Source of the DNA: DATBSL01 sp964561785
Lineage (GTDB): Bacteria; Acidobacteriota; Vicinamibacteria; Fen-336
Direction of reading: 5' to 3'
NCBI GenBank assembly: GCA_964561785.1
Contig: CAZLRF010000027.1
Span: forward strand, 1 to 64,000
DNA length: 64,000 nucleotides
The position numbers and the translations under genes were made by a program. Of this stretch, positions 8,426-17,323 are shown piece after piece; within the stretch, counting starts at the first letter, position 1; the number at the start of each line of letters is the position of its first letter. Below the pieces are notes generated by a model. That model ran no database searches, was not told where the DNA came from, and saw nothing but the letters and a program-made list of their open reading frames with translations.

Positions 8426-9412
8426 ATGGGGCGCGCTCTCGGCCGGGCCTTGCGCGTCGCGGCGGGTGCCGCCGTCTTCGCCCTCGCGGCGTGGGCGGCC
8501 CTCGCCGTCTTCGTCGACGGCCCGCGGAGCCGGCCCCTCGCCGGGTCGCTCGCCCTCGCCGTGGTCGCCGCGTTCGCGGTCCTCCTCCTCCGCGTCCGGC
8601 CCTTCCTCCGCGCGTGCCTCTGGTGCCTCGCGCCGTGGGCCGGGGTGCTGTGCTGGTGGCTCTCTATCCCGCCCCGCAACGACCGCGACTGGCAGCCGGA
8701 CGTCGCCCGCACGCCGACCGCGTCGGTCGCGGGGGGTCGCCTCACCGTGCGCGACGTCCGCGACTTCGACTACCGCTCCGAGACCGACTTCGACGAGCGG
8801 TGGGTCACGCGCGAGTACGACCTCGACCGCGTGGCCGGCCTCGACCTCTTCGTGTGCCACTGGGGGCCGACCCTCTACGCGCACACGATCCTGAGCTTCG
8901 TCTTCGAGGACGCGCCGCCCCTCGCCGTCTCGATCGAGACCCGCAAGGAGAGAGGCGAGTCCTACTCCGCGCTCCGCGGCTTCTTCCGGCAGTTCGAGCT
9001 CGCCTACGTCTTCGCCGACGAGCGCGACGTCGTGCGCCTGCGCGCCAGCTTCCGGGGCGAGCGGGTCTTCCTCTACCGGATCGCGGCGTCGCGGGAGGAG
9101 GCGCGGGCGCTCCTCCTCGAGTACGCGGCCGAGGCCGACGCGCTCGCCCGGCAGCCCGCCTGGTACAACGCGTTCAGCGAGAACTGCACCACCGGCATCT
9201 TCCGGAACGTGCGGGCTCTCTCCCCGAAGACCCGCTGGGACTGGCGGCTCGTCGCGAACGGCTACCTGCCGGAGATGCTCTACGAGCGGGGGAGGATCGA
9301 CACGAGCGTGCCGCTCGGCGAGGTGCGGGCGCGGAGCGACGTGACGGAGGGGGCGAGGGCGTGCGCCGCGCGCGCCGACTTCTCGGCGTGCATCCGGGAG
9401 GGATCGAGATGA
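8426..9412 (+). CDS. DUF4105 membrane/periplasmic protein
   Basis: A 328-residue protein with an N-terminal membrane segment (LRVAAGAAVFALAAWAALAVF) and further hydrophobic stretches up to about residue 85 (LALAVVAAFAVLLLRV, APWAGVLCWWLSIPP). The rest matches the DUF4105 pattern: RDFDYRSETDFDERWVTREYDL, the conserved HWGPTLYAHTILSF, and the FSENCTTGIF motif with a likely catalytic Cys. From memory DUF4105 resembles papain-like/NlpC-type periplasmic proteins, so a hydrolase or acyl-transfer activity on lipids or peptides is possible but unproven. The start follows the VOC gene's stop by 14 bp. The stop overlaps the next gene's ATG (ATGA), so the pair is translationally coupled. Confidence 0.8.
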   Translation: MGRALGRALRVAAGAAVFALAAWAALAVFVDGPRSRPLAGSLALAVVAAFAVLLLRVRPFLRACLWCLAPWAGVLCWWLSIPPRNDRDWQPDVARTPTASVAGGRLTVRDVRDFDYRSETDFDERWVTREYDLDRVAGLDLFVCHWGPTLYAHTILSFVFEDAPPLAVSIETRKERGESYSALRGFFRQFELAYVFADERDVVRLRASFRGERVFLYRIAASREEARALLLEYAAEADALARQPAWYNAFSENCTTGIFRNVRALSPKTRWDWRLVANGYLPEMLYERGRIDTSVPLGEVRARSDVTEGARACAARADFSACIREGSR

Positions 9413-10434
9413 GCAGGACGACGTGGCGGGCCCTCGCGGCGGCGGCGGCGCTGGCCGTGCCCGCGGGGGCGCAGGAGAAGGGCGGGGCGATGGAGCTGAT
9501 CGAGCTCACGAACGGGACACTCGTCGTCGGCGTCCTTCCGCCGCTCGGCGGCCGGGTCGTGGTGCTGAAGAAGGCGGGCGGGGAGAACCTGCTCGACGCC
9601 GACCCGCGCCACTGGAAGCCGCCCTTCCCGCCGCCCGCGATCGACACGCCCCTCAAGGCCTGGAACGGGCGCATCGTCTGGACGGGACCCCAGAGTGGCT
9701 TCTGGACACAGCAGGACCTGCGGCCGGACCGGAAGAAGGCGCGGGCGGTCTGGCCCCCCGACCCCTTCAACGAGACCGGCCGCTTCGAGATCGCGGAGCG
9801 CACGCCGACCCTCCTGCGCCTGCGCGGCGCGGTGAGCCCGGTGACCGGCCTCTCCTTCGAGCACGAGTACGAGATCACGGGAGAGCGGACCGTGCGGATG
9901 AAGACGACCGCCACCAACCGGCGCGCGACGCCGGTGTCGTGGGACCTCTGGCCGAACACCCGCGTGCGGCCCGAGGGCTTCCCCTACGTCCGGCCGGACC
10001 CGAACCAGCCGCTGCGGGTGGACGGCCCGCGCCCCGACGACCCGGAGGCCGGCCTCTACACCGCCGAGACGCGGCAGGGCTGGCTCACGATGCCCCCCGG
10101 TCAGAAACCCCAGGGCGGGCGAAAGCGCCTGTGGGCGAAGGCCTACGTCCGCCCTGCGCGCGGCCTCATCGCGTACTTCCACGGCCCGCACCTCCTCCTC
10201 ATCCGGGCGGAGCTCGTGCCCCCGAAGAAGCTGCACGGCGACCAGGCCTTCATCGAGGTTTACCGCGGAGCGGGCAAGGGCGACGCGACGGTCCTCGAGC
10301 TCGAGATGCACGGTCCTTTCGAGACCCTCGCCCCGGGCGCCTCCACGACCTTCGAGCAGACGTTCGAGGTACTCGACTACGACGGGCCGCAGACGCCGGA
10401 GGGCCACCTCGCCCGGCTCGCCACGGTGCCGTGA
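9409..10434 (+). CDS. DUF4380-like secreted protein
   Basis: A 341-residue protein with a signal peptide (ALAAAAALAVPAGAQ). The body is all-beta: LTNGTLVVGVLPPLGGRVVVLKKAG, ENLLDADPRHWK, a central FEHEYEITGERTVRMKTTATN and WDLWPNTRV. This resembles galactose-mutarotase/DUF4380 folds, which bind sugars. No catalytic residues could be assigned with confidence. The ATG overlaps the DUF4105 stop by four bases (ATGA), so the two are probably made together. The gene ends the plus-strand run. The downstream 160 bp hold a GAGAGCTCTC palindrome and a repeated CACGCTCGCC, which may serve as a transcript end. Confidence 0.7.
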   Translation: MSRTTWRALAAAAALAVPAGAQEKGGAMELIELTNGTLVVGVLPPLGGRVVVLKKAGGENLLDADPRHWKPPFPPPAIDTPLKAWNGRIVWTGPQSGFWTQQDLRPDRKKARAVWPPDPFNETGRFEIAERTPTLLRLRGAVSPVTGLSFEHEYEITGERTVRMKTTATNRRATPVSWDLWPNTRVRPEGFPYVRPDPNQPLRVDGPRPDDPEAGLYTAETRQGWLTMPPGQKPQGGRKRLWAKAYVRPARGLIAYFHGPHLLLIRAELVPPKKLHGDQAFIEVYRGAGKGDATVLELEMHGPFETLAPGASTTFEQTFEVLDYDGPQTPEGHLARLATVP

Positions 10435-10596
10435 GACGGTGGCGCGAGCGAGGACGAGAGGCGGGAGCGCACGCTCGCCGACTGGCACGCACGCTCGCCC
10501 GTGCACTCGGTCGGGAGTCCCGCCCGGAGGATCACGACACGATCAAGACAGCTCGCAACCGTCGAGGACCGGCGTGTATGAGGCGAGAGCTCTCGC

Positions 10597-11508
10597 TCAG
10601 CGCCGCTTCGCCGCGCGGCGGGAGGGCTGGGCGGCGCGGGAGCCAGCCGCGCGGGTGGAGCCTCCGCTCGTCACCAGCGCCGCGAACGCCTGGTCGGACA
10701 GCCTGGCGCACTGAAGAGCCCACGCTCGGAGCGTCTCGGGCTTGTCGCAGGCCTCGATGGCCGGGAGGACCCGGTCGGCGACGCGCGGGTGGAGTTCCTT
10801 CGCGAGGTCGGCGCACAGCCGGCGGCTGGCCTCCGCCTCGCCCTTGACCTGGCCGTCGTCGACGCCCATCTGGTAGATCCACGACTGCATGACGCGGTCC
10901 TTTCCGAGCACCTCGAGGAAGGTACTCCTATCATAGCGCTGGCTCGCGAGGTCGAGGAGCGTCGGCATCGCGTCCTCAGCGATGGCCCGAGGCAGCGAGT
11001 CCAGCCTTCGCACCGCCTCGAGGACGGTCGACGGCTGATCCCCGCCCTTCAGCAGGGGCACGAGCGCGAGCGGTCCCGGCTCCCCACTCTCGAACGCGCG
11101 GGCGGCGTCGATCTGCCACAGGCGCACCACGTCGAACCGCCACTCGAAGGCGAGGCGGTCGCCGACGCGAAGTCGGAAGGCCTCTGGCACGTCGCGGTCG
11201 GCGCCCGCGAAGGGGTAGACGACCGTCGTGAACACGGCCGTCTCGTAGTGGAGGACGAGACGCGAGTAGTAGTCGAAGCACCGCCGAGGGAGGGATGGAT
11301 CGCGCTCGGCCTGGAACTCGAGGTGGCGGTACCAGACGAGGTCGCCCTGCTCGAGGCGGAGGATGGAGTCGATCGTCCTCTCGGAGGCGGGGAGGGCGAG
11401 CGTCTCCACGGCGGCGACGCGGACGCCGTCGGCGGTCTCGCCGACGAAGGGGAGGAGGCTCTGCCCCTGGCGCTCGAAGAGCGCCTTGATCGGCCGGTCT
11501 GTCTGCAC
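10597..11508 (-). CDS. Rpn-family recombination-promoting nuclease / putative transposase (PD-(D/E)XK)
   Basis: A 303-residue cytoplasmic protein, started at a GTG. The N-terminal third carries the PD-(D/E)XK core of Rpn/YhgA-like proteins: LRLEQGDLVWYRHLEFQAERD, with the E-F-Q signature, followed by RCFDYYSRLVLHYE. The middle (YPFAGADRDVPEAFRL, LALVPLLKGG) matches the usual linker of the family. The C-terminal part is helical and ends in an Arg/Ala-rich tail. Known relatives stimulate RecA-independent recombination and behave as mobile genes; the role here is inferred. It is isolated between unrelated neighbours, as is typical for this family. Confidence 0.8.
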   Translation of the reverse strand: MQTDRPIKALFERQGQSLLPFVGETADGVRVAAVETLALPASERTIDSILRLEQGDLVWYRHLEFQAERDPSLPRRCFDYYSRLVLHYETAVFTTVVYPFAGADRDVPEAFRLRVGDRLAFEWRFDVVRLWQIDAARAFESGEPGPLALVPLLKGGDQPSTVLEAVRRLDSLPRAIAEDAMPTLLDLASQRYDRSTFLEVLGKDRVMQSWIYQMGVDDGQVKGEAEASRRLCADLAKELHPRVADRVLPAIEACDKPETLRAWALQCARLSDQAFAALVTSGGSTRAAGSRAAQPSRRAAKRR

Positions 11509-11610
11509 GGAGGACGCCTGCCTTTCCGGGAGAGTGGGGCGATCCTCACATGAGTGCAGGCCGCAATAGGTCCGCGGGCGGCAAAGAGCTTCGCCCGGGC
11601 AGGGCGAGGC

Positions 11611-12658
<1,048 letters not shown>

Positions 12659-12678
<20 letters not shown>

Positions 12679-14122
12679 CTCTCCCTCCCCGGAATCCCGG
12701 CGGCAGGCGCGGCCCTGCGTCCCTTGCCCGTCCCAGCTCCGCGACGCCCTTCTCGCGCCAGTACAGGACGCAGGCCGCCTGGCACGCGGCCGCCTCCGGG
12801 CAGCTCTCGCACCCCGCCGGCATCATGGCCTTCGCGCGGAAGAAGCGGGCGGCCCGCGACTGCCAGACCTCCTCGAACGGCTGGCGGAGGAGGTTGCCGA
12901 GGCCCTCGCCGTGGTCGAAGCTCGAGCAGGGCAGCACGTCGCCCGCCGGCCCCACGTGGAGCAGGCCGTCGGCCGCCGCGCAGCCGCGGTTGCCGAGGCC
13001 CTCGGCGATGGTGTTGAACAGGCACAGCGGCAGCGGCGAGTACCAGACGAGCTCGACGCCGCGGCGCGCCGCCCGCTCCTTCAGGCCGAGGACGTGGGGG
13101 CCGATGTCGGAGTAGGAGACGGCGAGCGAGGGGTCGGCGCCGGCGCTGCCGCAGGGGATGACGAGGTTCATGCTGAGCCGGGGGAGGCCGCGGTCGGCCA
13201 CGAGGTCGACGATCGCGCCGGCGAGCGGCAGGTTGCGGCGGGAGAGCGTCGTGTTCGTGTGGACGCGGACGCCGCGGGCGCGCAGGCGCTCCGCCCCGTC
13301 CCAGAGGCGGGCGAAGGCCCCGGGCTTGCCGACGATCGCGTCGTGGGTCGCCGCGTCGGGGCCTTCGAGCGAGAGCTGGGCCGAGTCGAGTCCGGCGTCG
13401 GCGAGGGCCGCGACGCGCTCCGCGTCGAGCCGCTGGCCGTTCGAGATGAGGTTCACGCGCAGGCCGAGCGCCTTGGCGTGGCGGACGAAGCGGGGCAGTG
13501 ACGGGTGCAGCGTGGGCTCGCCGCCGGTGAAGCTGACCGAGGGGCAGCGCGCGTCCCGGCGCACGATCTCCAGCACCCGGCACACCTCGTCGTCGCTCAT
13601 CGCGCGCGACTCGGTCCAGCCCTCCGGGAGGCCGGCGCTGCCGCAGCCCGCGTAGCAGAAGCCGCAGGTCAGGTTGCAGCGGTAGGTGAGCGCGACCTCG
13701 GCGAGGACGGGGTAGCGGCAGAAGTCGGCGGTGAAGGGCTCGCGCACGACCGCCAGCCGGCCGAAGCCCTCGCCGATCGACCCGTCGAGCCAGGACTTGA
13801 GGTCGGCGAAGAAGAGGTGCAGGTCGCGGCGCCGGCGGGGGGTGTCGCCCTCGCGGGCGAGGACGTCCGCGATGCCGAGGCCCTCGTCCACCATCGCCCG
13901 CAGGACGCGCAGCGCCGTGCGGTTGACCTTGACCGGGCGGTTGGGGACGAGGATGAGCAGCTCGTCCTCCGGCCGGACGACCAGGTGGGGGCGTGCGCCG
14001 CGGACGAGCTCGTCCACCCAGCGCAGGTCCACGGGGTGCGGCTGGCCGGGGGAGACCTCGACGGGCAACGGGCCGCGAAGCGCCGGGAACGGGTTCGGGA
14101 GCGCGGTCGTCGGGCTGGTCAA
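12659..14122 (-). CDS. Radical SAM/SPASM maturase with N-terminal PqqD-like domain
   Basis: A 487-residue protein started at a TTG that overlaps the preceding gene's stop (TTGA), so it is translationally coupled. Residues about 40-115 look like a PqqD-type peptide-recognition domain (HLVVRPEDELLILVPNRPVKVN, then VLRAMVDEG). The radical SAM core has C149-x3-C153-x2-C156 (YRCNLTCGFCY), the GGEPTLH strand and NLISNGQRL. The C-terminus is a SPASM domain with auxiliary-cluster cysteines at 381, 399, 438, 441, 447 and 451 (CESCPEAAACQAAC). Such enzymes modify Cys or other side chains of peptide substrates. The obvious substrate is the ACHS-repeat tail of the protein encoded two genes upstream in the same operon; that pairing is inferred. 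PqqE itself is unlikely because no pqqA, pqqB or pqqC is present. Confidence 0.9.
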
Positions 14123-15105
14123 AGCGCCTTCTCCGCGTTCGCTCGCCACGCCTCTCGGCCCGTCTCGATCGCGTACCGCACGATCGCGTCGATGACGCCG
14201 GCGTCGGTGTGCCACCCGCCGCTGCGGTCGGCGTGCTGGCGCAGCACGAGGTAGACGACGCCCTCGCTGTTCCCGCGCTCGGTCACGAGGTCGACGCCCT
14301 TCACCCTCTGGCGCCCGGGCCGCTGCGGCAGGCGGAGGCCTTCCTTGCCGAGGACGACGGCGTAGAGATACGGGTAGTCGGTCCCCCGCACGTTGTTCAT
14401 CGCCACCTGGACCTGCACGCCGAGGAAACCCGAGCCGTCCTCGGTCGCGGGCCGGGCCATGAGCCGCGCGTCGACGGGGTACTTTCCGCGCCGTCCCTCG
14501 CGCAGCGCGAGGAGGGGCACGATCTCGAACTCCGCCCCGCCCGCTCCGGCGATCGCCGCGCGGGCGACGGCCAGGGCCTCGCCCTTCTTGCGCAGCTCGC
14601 TCGGGTTCCAGGTCGTGCGGATCCCGTTGACCCACAGCGGCACGAGGAGCAGCGGCGCGGCCACGGCCGTGCGCAGGAGGGCGTCCGCCGAGACGAGCGC
14701 GCCCAGGGTGAACGCGAGGATCGCCACGAGCAGGAGGACGCCGAGGAGGGCGAGGCAGCCCACGCGGTTGGAGACGTCCCACGGGGTGACGTCCCAGCGG
14801 GCCCCGCTCTCCTCGAGCGCGCTCACGCGGTCGAGCCAGTCGTCCTCCACGGGCGCCCACACGTCCTCGTGGGCGGGGGTGGCGCCCCCGGGGGCGGTGG
14901 TCTGCGTGCGGGCCCACAGCGGCAGGTGGCCGGCGAGGATGAGGGGGAGGCCCACGACCGACAGCGGTCCCGGCACGAGGCACCAGGCGAGCAGGCCGAG
15001 GCCGAAGAGCGAGCCCGCGATCACGAAGCGGTTGCGGACGTCGCCGAGGGGGAGGAGGAAGCGGAGGAAGGCGGCCTCGGACGGGGTGGGGAGGAGCGGG
15101 GTCAT
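14119..15105 (-). CDS. Multi-pass membrane protein of the ACHS-tail/radical SAM operon, unknown function
   Basis: A 328-residue protein not assigned to a named family. Hydrophobic segments lie at about 27-62, 114-138 and 145-160, suggesting three or four membrane helices, followed by a soluble C-terminal half (about 165-328) with VDARLMARPATEDGSGFLG, YPYLYAVVLGK and VVYLVLRQHADRSGG. A short soluble loop with AHEDVWAPVEDDWLDR lies between the first and second hydrophobic blocks. The ATG at 15105 overlaps the upstream stop (ATGA) and is preceded by GGGAGG within the upstream coding end. The frame also stays open upstream through the ACHS-repeat region, but that extension is a shadow. Its 3' end overlaps the radical SAM start. 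It may be a membrane partner or anchor for the modified protein. Confidence 0.75.
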   Translation of the reverse strand: MTPLLPTPSEAAFLRFLLPLGDVRNRFVIAGSLFGLGLLAWCLVPGPLSVVGLPLILAGHLPLWARTQTTAPGGATPAHEDVWAPVEDDWLDRVSALEESGARWDVTPWDVSNRVGCLALLGVLLLVAILAFTLGALVSADALLRTAVAAPLLLVPLWVNGIRTTWNPSELRKKGEALAVARAAIAGAGGAEFEIVPLLALREGRRGKYPVDARLMARPATEDGSGFLGVQVQVAMNNVRGTDYPYLYAVVLGKEGLRLPQRPGRQRVKGVDLVTERGNSEGVVYLVLRQHADRSGGWHTDAGVIDAIVRYAIETGREAWRANAEKAL

Positions 15106-16814
15106 CGCGAGCCTCCCGAAACGCAGGCGGAATGGCAGGCGCTGTGGCAGGCGGAGTGACACGCACTGTGACAGGCGGAATGGCAGGCGCTGTGACACGC
15201 GCTATGACATGCCGAGTGGCATGCCGAGTGACAGGCCGCGTGCTCGTAGGTTCCGACGAGCTCCTCCGCGGAGAACGCGCCCATCGAGGCCCGCGCCGGG
15301 GCGGGGCCGAGGGCGGCGAGCGGCGCGTCCCACGACGAGGTCGCGCCCGCCCCGCCGAACGAACCCCCGCCGCCCTCGAAAGGGGCGGGGCCGCTCTCGC
15401 GCCAGACCGAGGGGCCGGAGCGGTGGTGGCGGCTCACCCACCACGGGTAGTAGCCGGCGCTCGCGGCGCCCGGCGCGTCGAAGCGCCGCCCCTCGACGGA
15501 GGCGACGTCGGGGAAGAGCGACTCGAAGAGCTTGCGGTAGTGCTCGCGCGTCGCGTCGAGGTCCGCGTCCCACGCCTTGCGCTGCACCGTGCCGACGAGC
15601 AGCTCGCCGAGCCGCCCGGCGAGCCCTTCGGGCGGCGGGGCAGGGGCCTCGGCGAGCTCCTTCCAGACGAAGGCCTGGTAGGGGTCGTCGTCGGGCGCCT
15701 CGCCGAGGCGGGCGAAGAGGAGCCCGGAGGCCGCCGGGTCCCGGGACGCCCGGGAGCGGCGCACGAGCGCGTCGAGGACCATCGCGAGGATCGCGGTGAA
15801 GGGCACGCCGAGGAGCGTCAGGGCCTCGAGGTCGAGGAGCTCCGCCACCTTGCCGGGCTTTCGGAAGCTCGAGAGGCGCAGGCGCGGCGGCTCCCAGTCG
15901 TCCCGCTCCCACAGCACGTCCGGGGCGGTGGCGTGGGCGCGGGCGAGGCCCCGCAGCTTGCGCCCGGCCACGCCGAGGCCCACGAGGCCGACCACGACCA
16001 GCAGCGGGAGCACGACCGTCGCGCGCAGGCGGCGGCGCTCGCGGGCCTCGGCCGCGCGTCGCGCCTCGGCCTCGCGCAAGGCGGCCAGCCGGCGCTCGGC
16101 CTGGCGCGCCACCCCCTCGAAGTGGCCCGACGGCAGGTAGAGCTGCACCCGGTGGTCCGTGCGCGCGGGCACGCGGTCCCGGTGGAAGCGCACCCACAGT
16201 GTCGGCGGGTCGCCCTCGCCACGGTACGTGATGAGGTAGCGCTCGTTGACCCAGGGCTCCGTCCGCAGGCCCGTGGCTGCGGAGGCCTCCTCGAGCGTCA
16301 GCTCGCCCGCGCGCGGGGCGGGCACCGACAGGAAGCGGACGACGAGCGTCTGGTGGTCGATCGGCTCGTCCCACTCGACCGGGGACCAGTTGAGGACGGT
16401 GAGCGGGGGACCGTCGGGGGGCCGCGTCAGGGCGACGAGCCCCGCCGACGCGAGGTCCGCGTCGTAGGAGAACGTGTACGTCGCCTCGCCCGGGCCCCAG
16501 CGCCGGTCGTCGGCGAGCGCGACGTCCCAGCGGTCGCCCTCGACCCGCGTGATCGCGAGCGGGACCCGGCGCCCGTCCGGCAGCTCCGCCTCGCCCCCGC
16601 GGAAGGAGGGACGCGCCGCCTCGCCCTGGAAGTAGAACGCGGCCATGGTGCCCGATGTGCGCCAGCGGGTCCGGTACGTCACGCGGGCGCGGCCGGCCCC
16701 ATCGAGGGCGAGGTCGACCTCGACCCAGTCGAGCTCGCCCTGTGCGACGGCGGGCGTCGCGCCGGCGAGCAGGAGCACGATGAGCGCGGGGACGAGGAGC
16801 CGTCTCGAGGTCAT
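15102..16814 (-). CDS. DUF2207-like membrane protein with C-terminal ACHS tetrapeptide-repeat tail
   Basis: A 570-residue protein. It has a signal peptide (about 1-25, ATPAVAQG), an extracytoplasmic beta-rich DUF2207-like domain (about 27-230), a charged helix (235-263) and one membrane helix at 265-283. A cytoplasmic-side region follows with RLRLSSFRKPGKVAEL and a hydrophobic helix pair near 330-350, then a Gly/Ser-rich linker GGGGSFGGAG near 481-490. The chain ends in nine perfect ACHS repeats (527-562), one ACVS (563-566) and GGSR. If the membrane helix is the only one, the tail faces the cytosol, where the radical SAM enzyme of the same operon resides. The ATG at 16814 has GGGAGGG upstream. 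It is the first gene of four overlapping genes. The tail looks like a substrate region rather than a structural domain; the modification is inferred. Confidence 0.85.
   Translation of the reverse strand: MTSRRLLVPALIVLLLAGATPAVAQGELDWVEVDLALDGAGRARVTYRTRWRTSGTMAAFYFQGEAARPSFRGGEAELPDGRRVPLAITRVEGDRWDVALADDRRWGPGEATYTFSYDADLASAGLVALTRPPDGPPLTVLNWSPVEWDEPIDHQTLVVRFLSVPAPRAGELTLEEASAATGLRTEPWVNERYLITYRGEGDPPTLWVRFHRDRVPARTDHRVQLYLPSGHFEGVARQAERRLAALREAEARRAAEARERRRLRATVVLPLLVVVGLVGLGVAGRKLRGLARAHATAPDVLWERDDWEPPRLRLSSFRKPGKVAELLDLEALTLLGVPFTAILAMVLDALVRRSRASRDPAASGLLFARLGEAPDDDPYQAFVWKELAEAPAPPPEGLAGRLGELLVGTVQRKAWDADLDATREHYRKLFESLFPDVASVEGRRFDAPGAASAGYYPWWVSRHHRSGPSVWRESGPAPFEGGGGSFGGAGATSSWDAPLAALGPAPARASMGAFSAEELVGTYEHAACHSACHSACHSACHSACHSACHSACHSACHSACHSACVSGGSR
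15117..15236 (-). repeat. Ten 12-bp coding repeats specifying (ACHS)9-ACVS
   Basis: The DNA is a run of ten 12-bp units, each coding Ala-Cys-His-Ser, the last coding Ala-Cys-Val-Ser. The units differ at silent positions: Ala uses GCC, GCA and GCG, Cys uses TGC and TGT, His uses CAC and CAT, Ser uses TCG, TCC, AGC and AGT. Copying alone would keep the units alike at the DNA level, so the silent variety points to age and selection on the peptide sequence. Confidence 0.9.
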
Positions 16815-16841
16815 GAGCCCTCCCGGTCGTGCGTCCCGCGG

Positions 16842-16847
16842 ATTGTA
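16842..16847 (-). promoter_or_regulatory. Possible -10 box of the ACHS/radical SAM operon
   Basis: The minus strand reads TACAAT here, 27 bases before the operon's ATG at 16814. No good -35 box lies 17 bases further upstream, so this is a tentative assignment based on an unusually AT-rich island in GC-rich sequence. Confidence 0.35.
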
Positions 16848-16930
16848 AGGGATGAAAATGCCAAGGCGACGCGGCGCGGCACGCGGGCGCGGCGTGGGAG
16901 AATCGCGCCTCACTCTTCGAAGGAGGACTG

Positions 16931-17308
16931 ATGACCCGCAGCACCGTGTCGATCCTCGTGTGCGCCGCCGTCGCCCTGGCCCTGGCTCTCCCCGCCGGCG
17001 CGGGGGAGGGTGTGAGCGGCAAGTGGAAGATGACGACGAAGAGCCCGCGCGGCGAGCGGACCTCCGACGTCGCGATGGAGCAGACGGGCGAGAAGCTCGT
17101 CGTGACGTCGAAGGACCGCGAGGGCAACGACGTCAAGTCCGAGGGGGCCGTCAAGGGCGCCGAGATCACCTGGACGACGAAGCGCACCACCCCCATGGGG
17201 GAGATGGTCATCGTCTACAAGGGCAAGGTCGACGGGAAGACGATGAGCGGCACCACCGACTTCGGCTCGATGGGTTCGGGCGAGTGGAAGGCCGAGAAGG
17301 TCGAGTAG
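16931..17308 (+). CDS. Small secreted protein, lipocalin-like pattern, unknown function
   Basis: A 125-residue protein with a signal peptide (LVCAAVALALALPAGAG) and a strong GAAGGAGG ribosome site. The mature part is a set of short beta strands: VSGKWKMTTKSP, TSDVAMEQTGEKLVVTS, AEITWTTKRTTPMGEMVIVYKGKV and a closing SGTTDFGSMGSGEWKAEK. From memory this pattern is common in small periplasmic proteins of Acidobacteriota and related groups that carry no assigned role. It is divergent from the ACHS operon with about 116 bp between the starts, so the two may share a control region, but no functional link is visible. Confidence 0.7.
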   Translation: MTRSTVSILVCAAVALALALPAGAGEGVSGKWKMTTKSPRGERTSDVAMEQTGEKLVVTSKDREGNDVKSEGAVKGAEITWTTKRTTPMGEMVIVYKGKVDGKTMSGTTDFGSMGSGEWKAEKVE

Positions 17309-17323
17309 GCGCCGCTCTTCCGG

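Noticed and set aside
10470..10596. Repeated CACGCTCGCC and a GAGAGCTCTC palindrome as a mobile element
   Set aside because: Only two short copies and no terminal structure; at most a transcript-end hairpin.
15117..15236. Short tandem repeats as a possible CRISPR array
   Set aside because: The units are 12 bp without spacers, lie inside a coding frame and encode a regular tetrapeptide.
15102..15240. ACHS tail as a simple metallothionein-like domain
   Set aside because: Not excluded, but the strict 4-residue spacing, the linker and the coupled maturase gene make an enzyme substrate the better reading.
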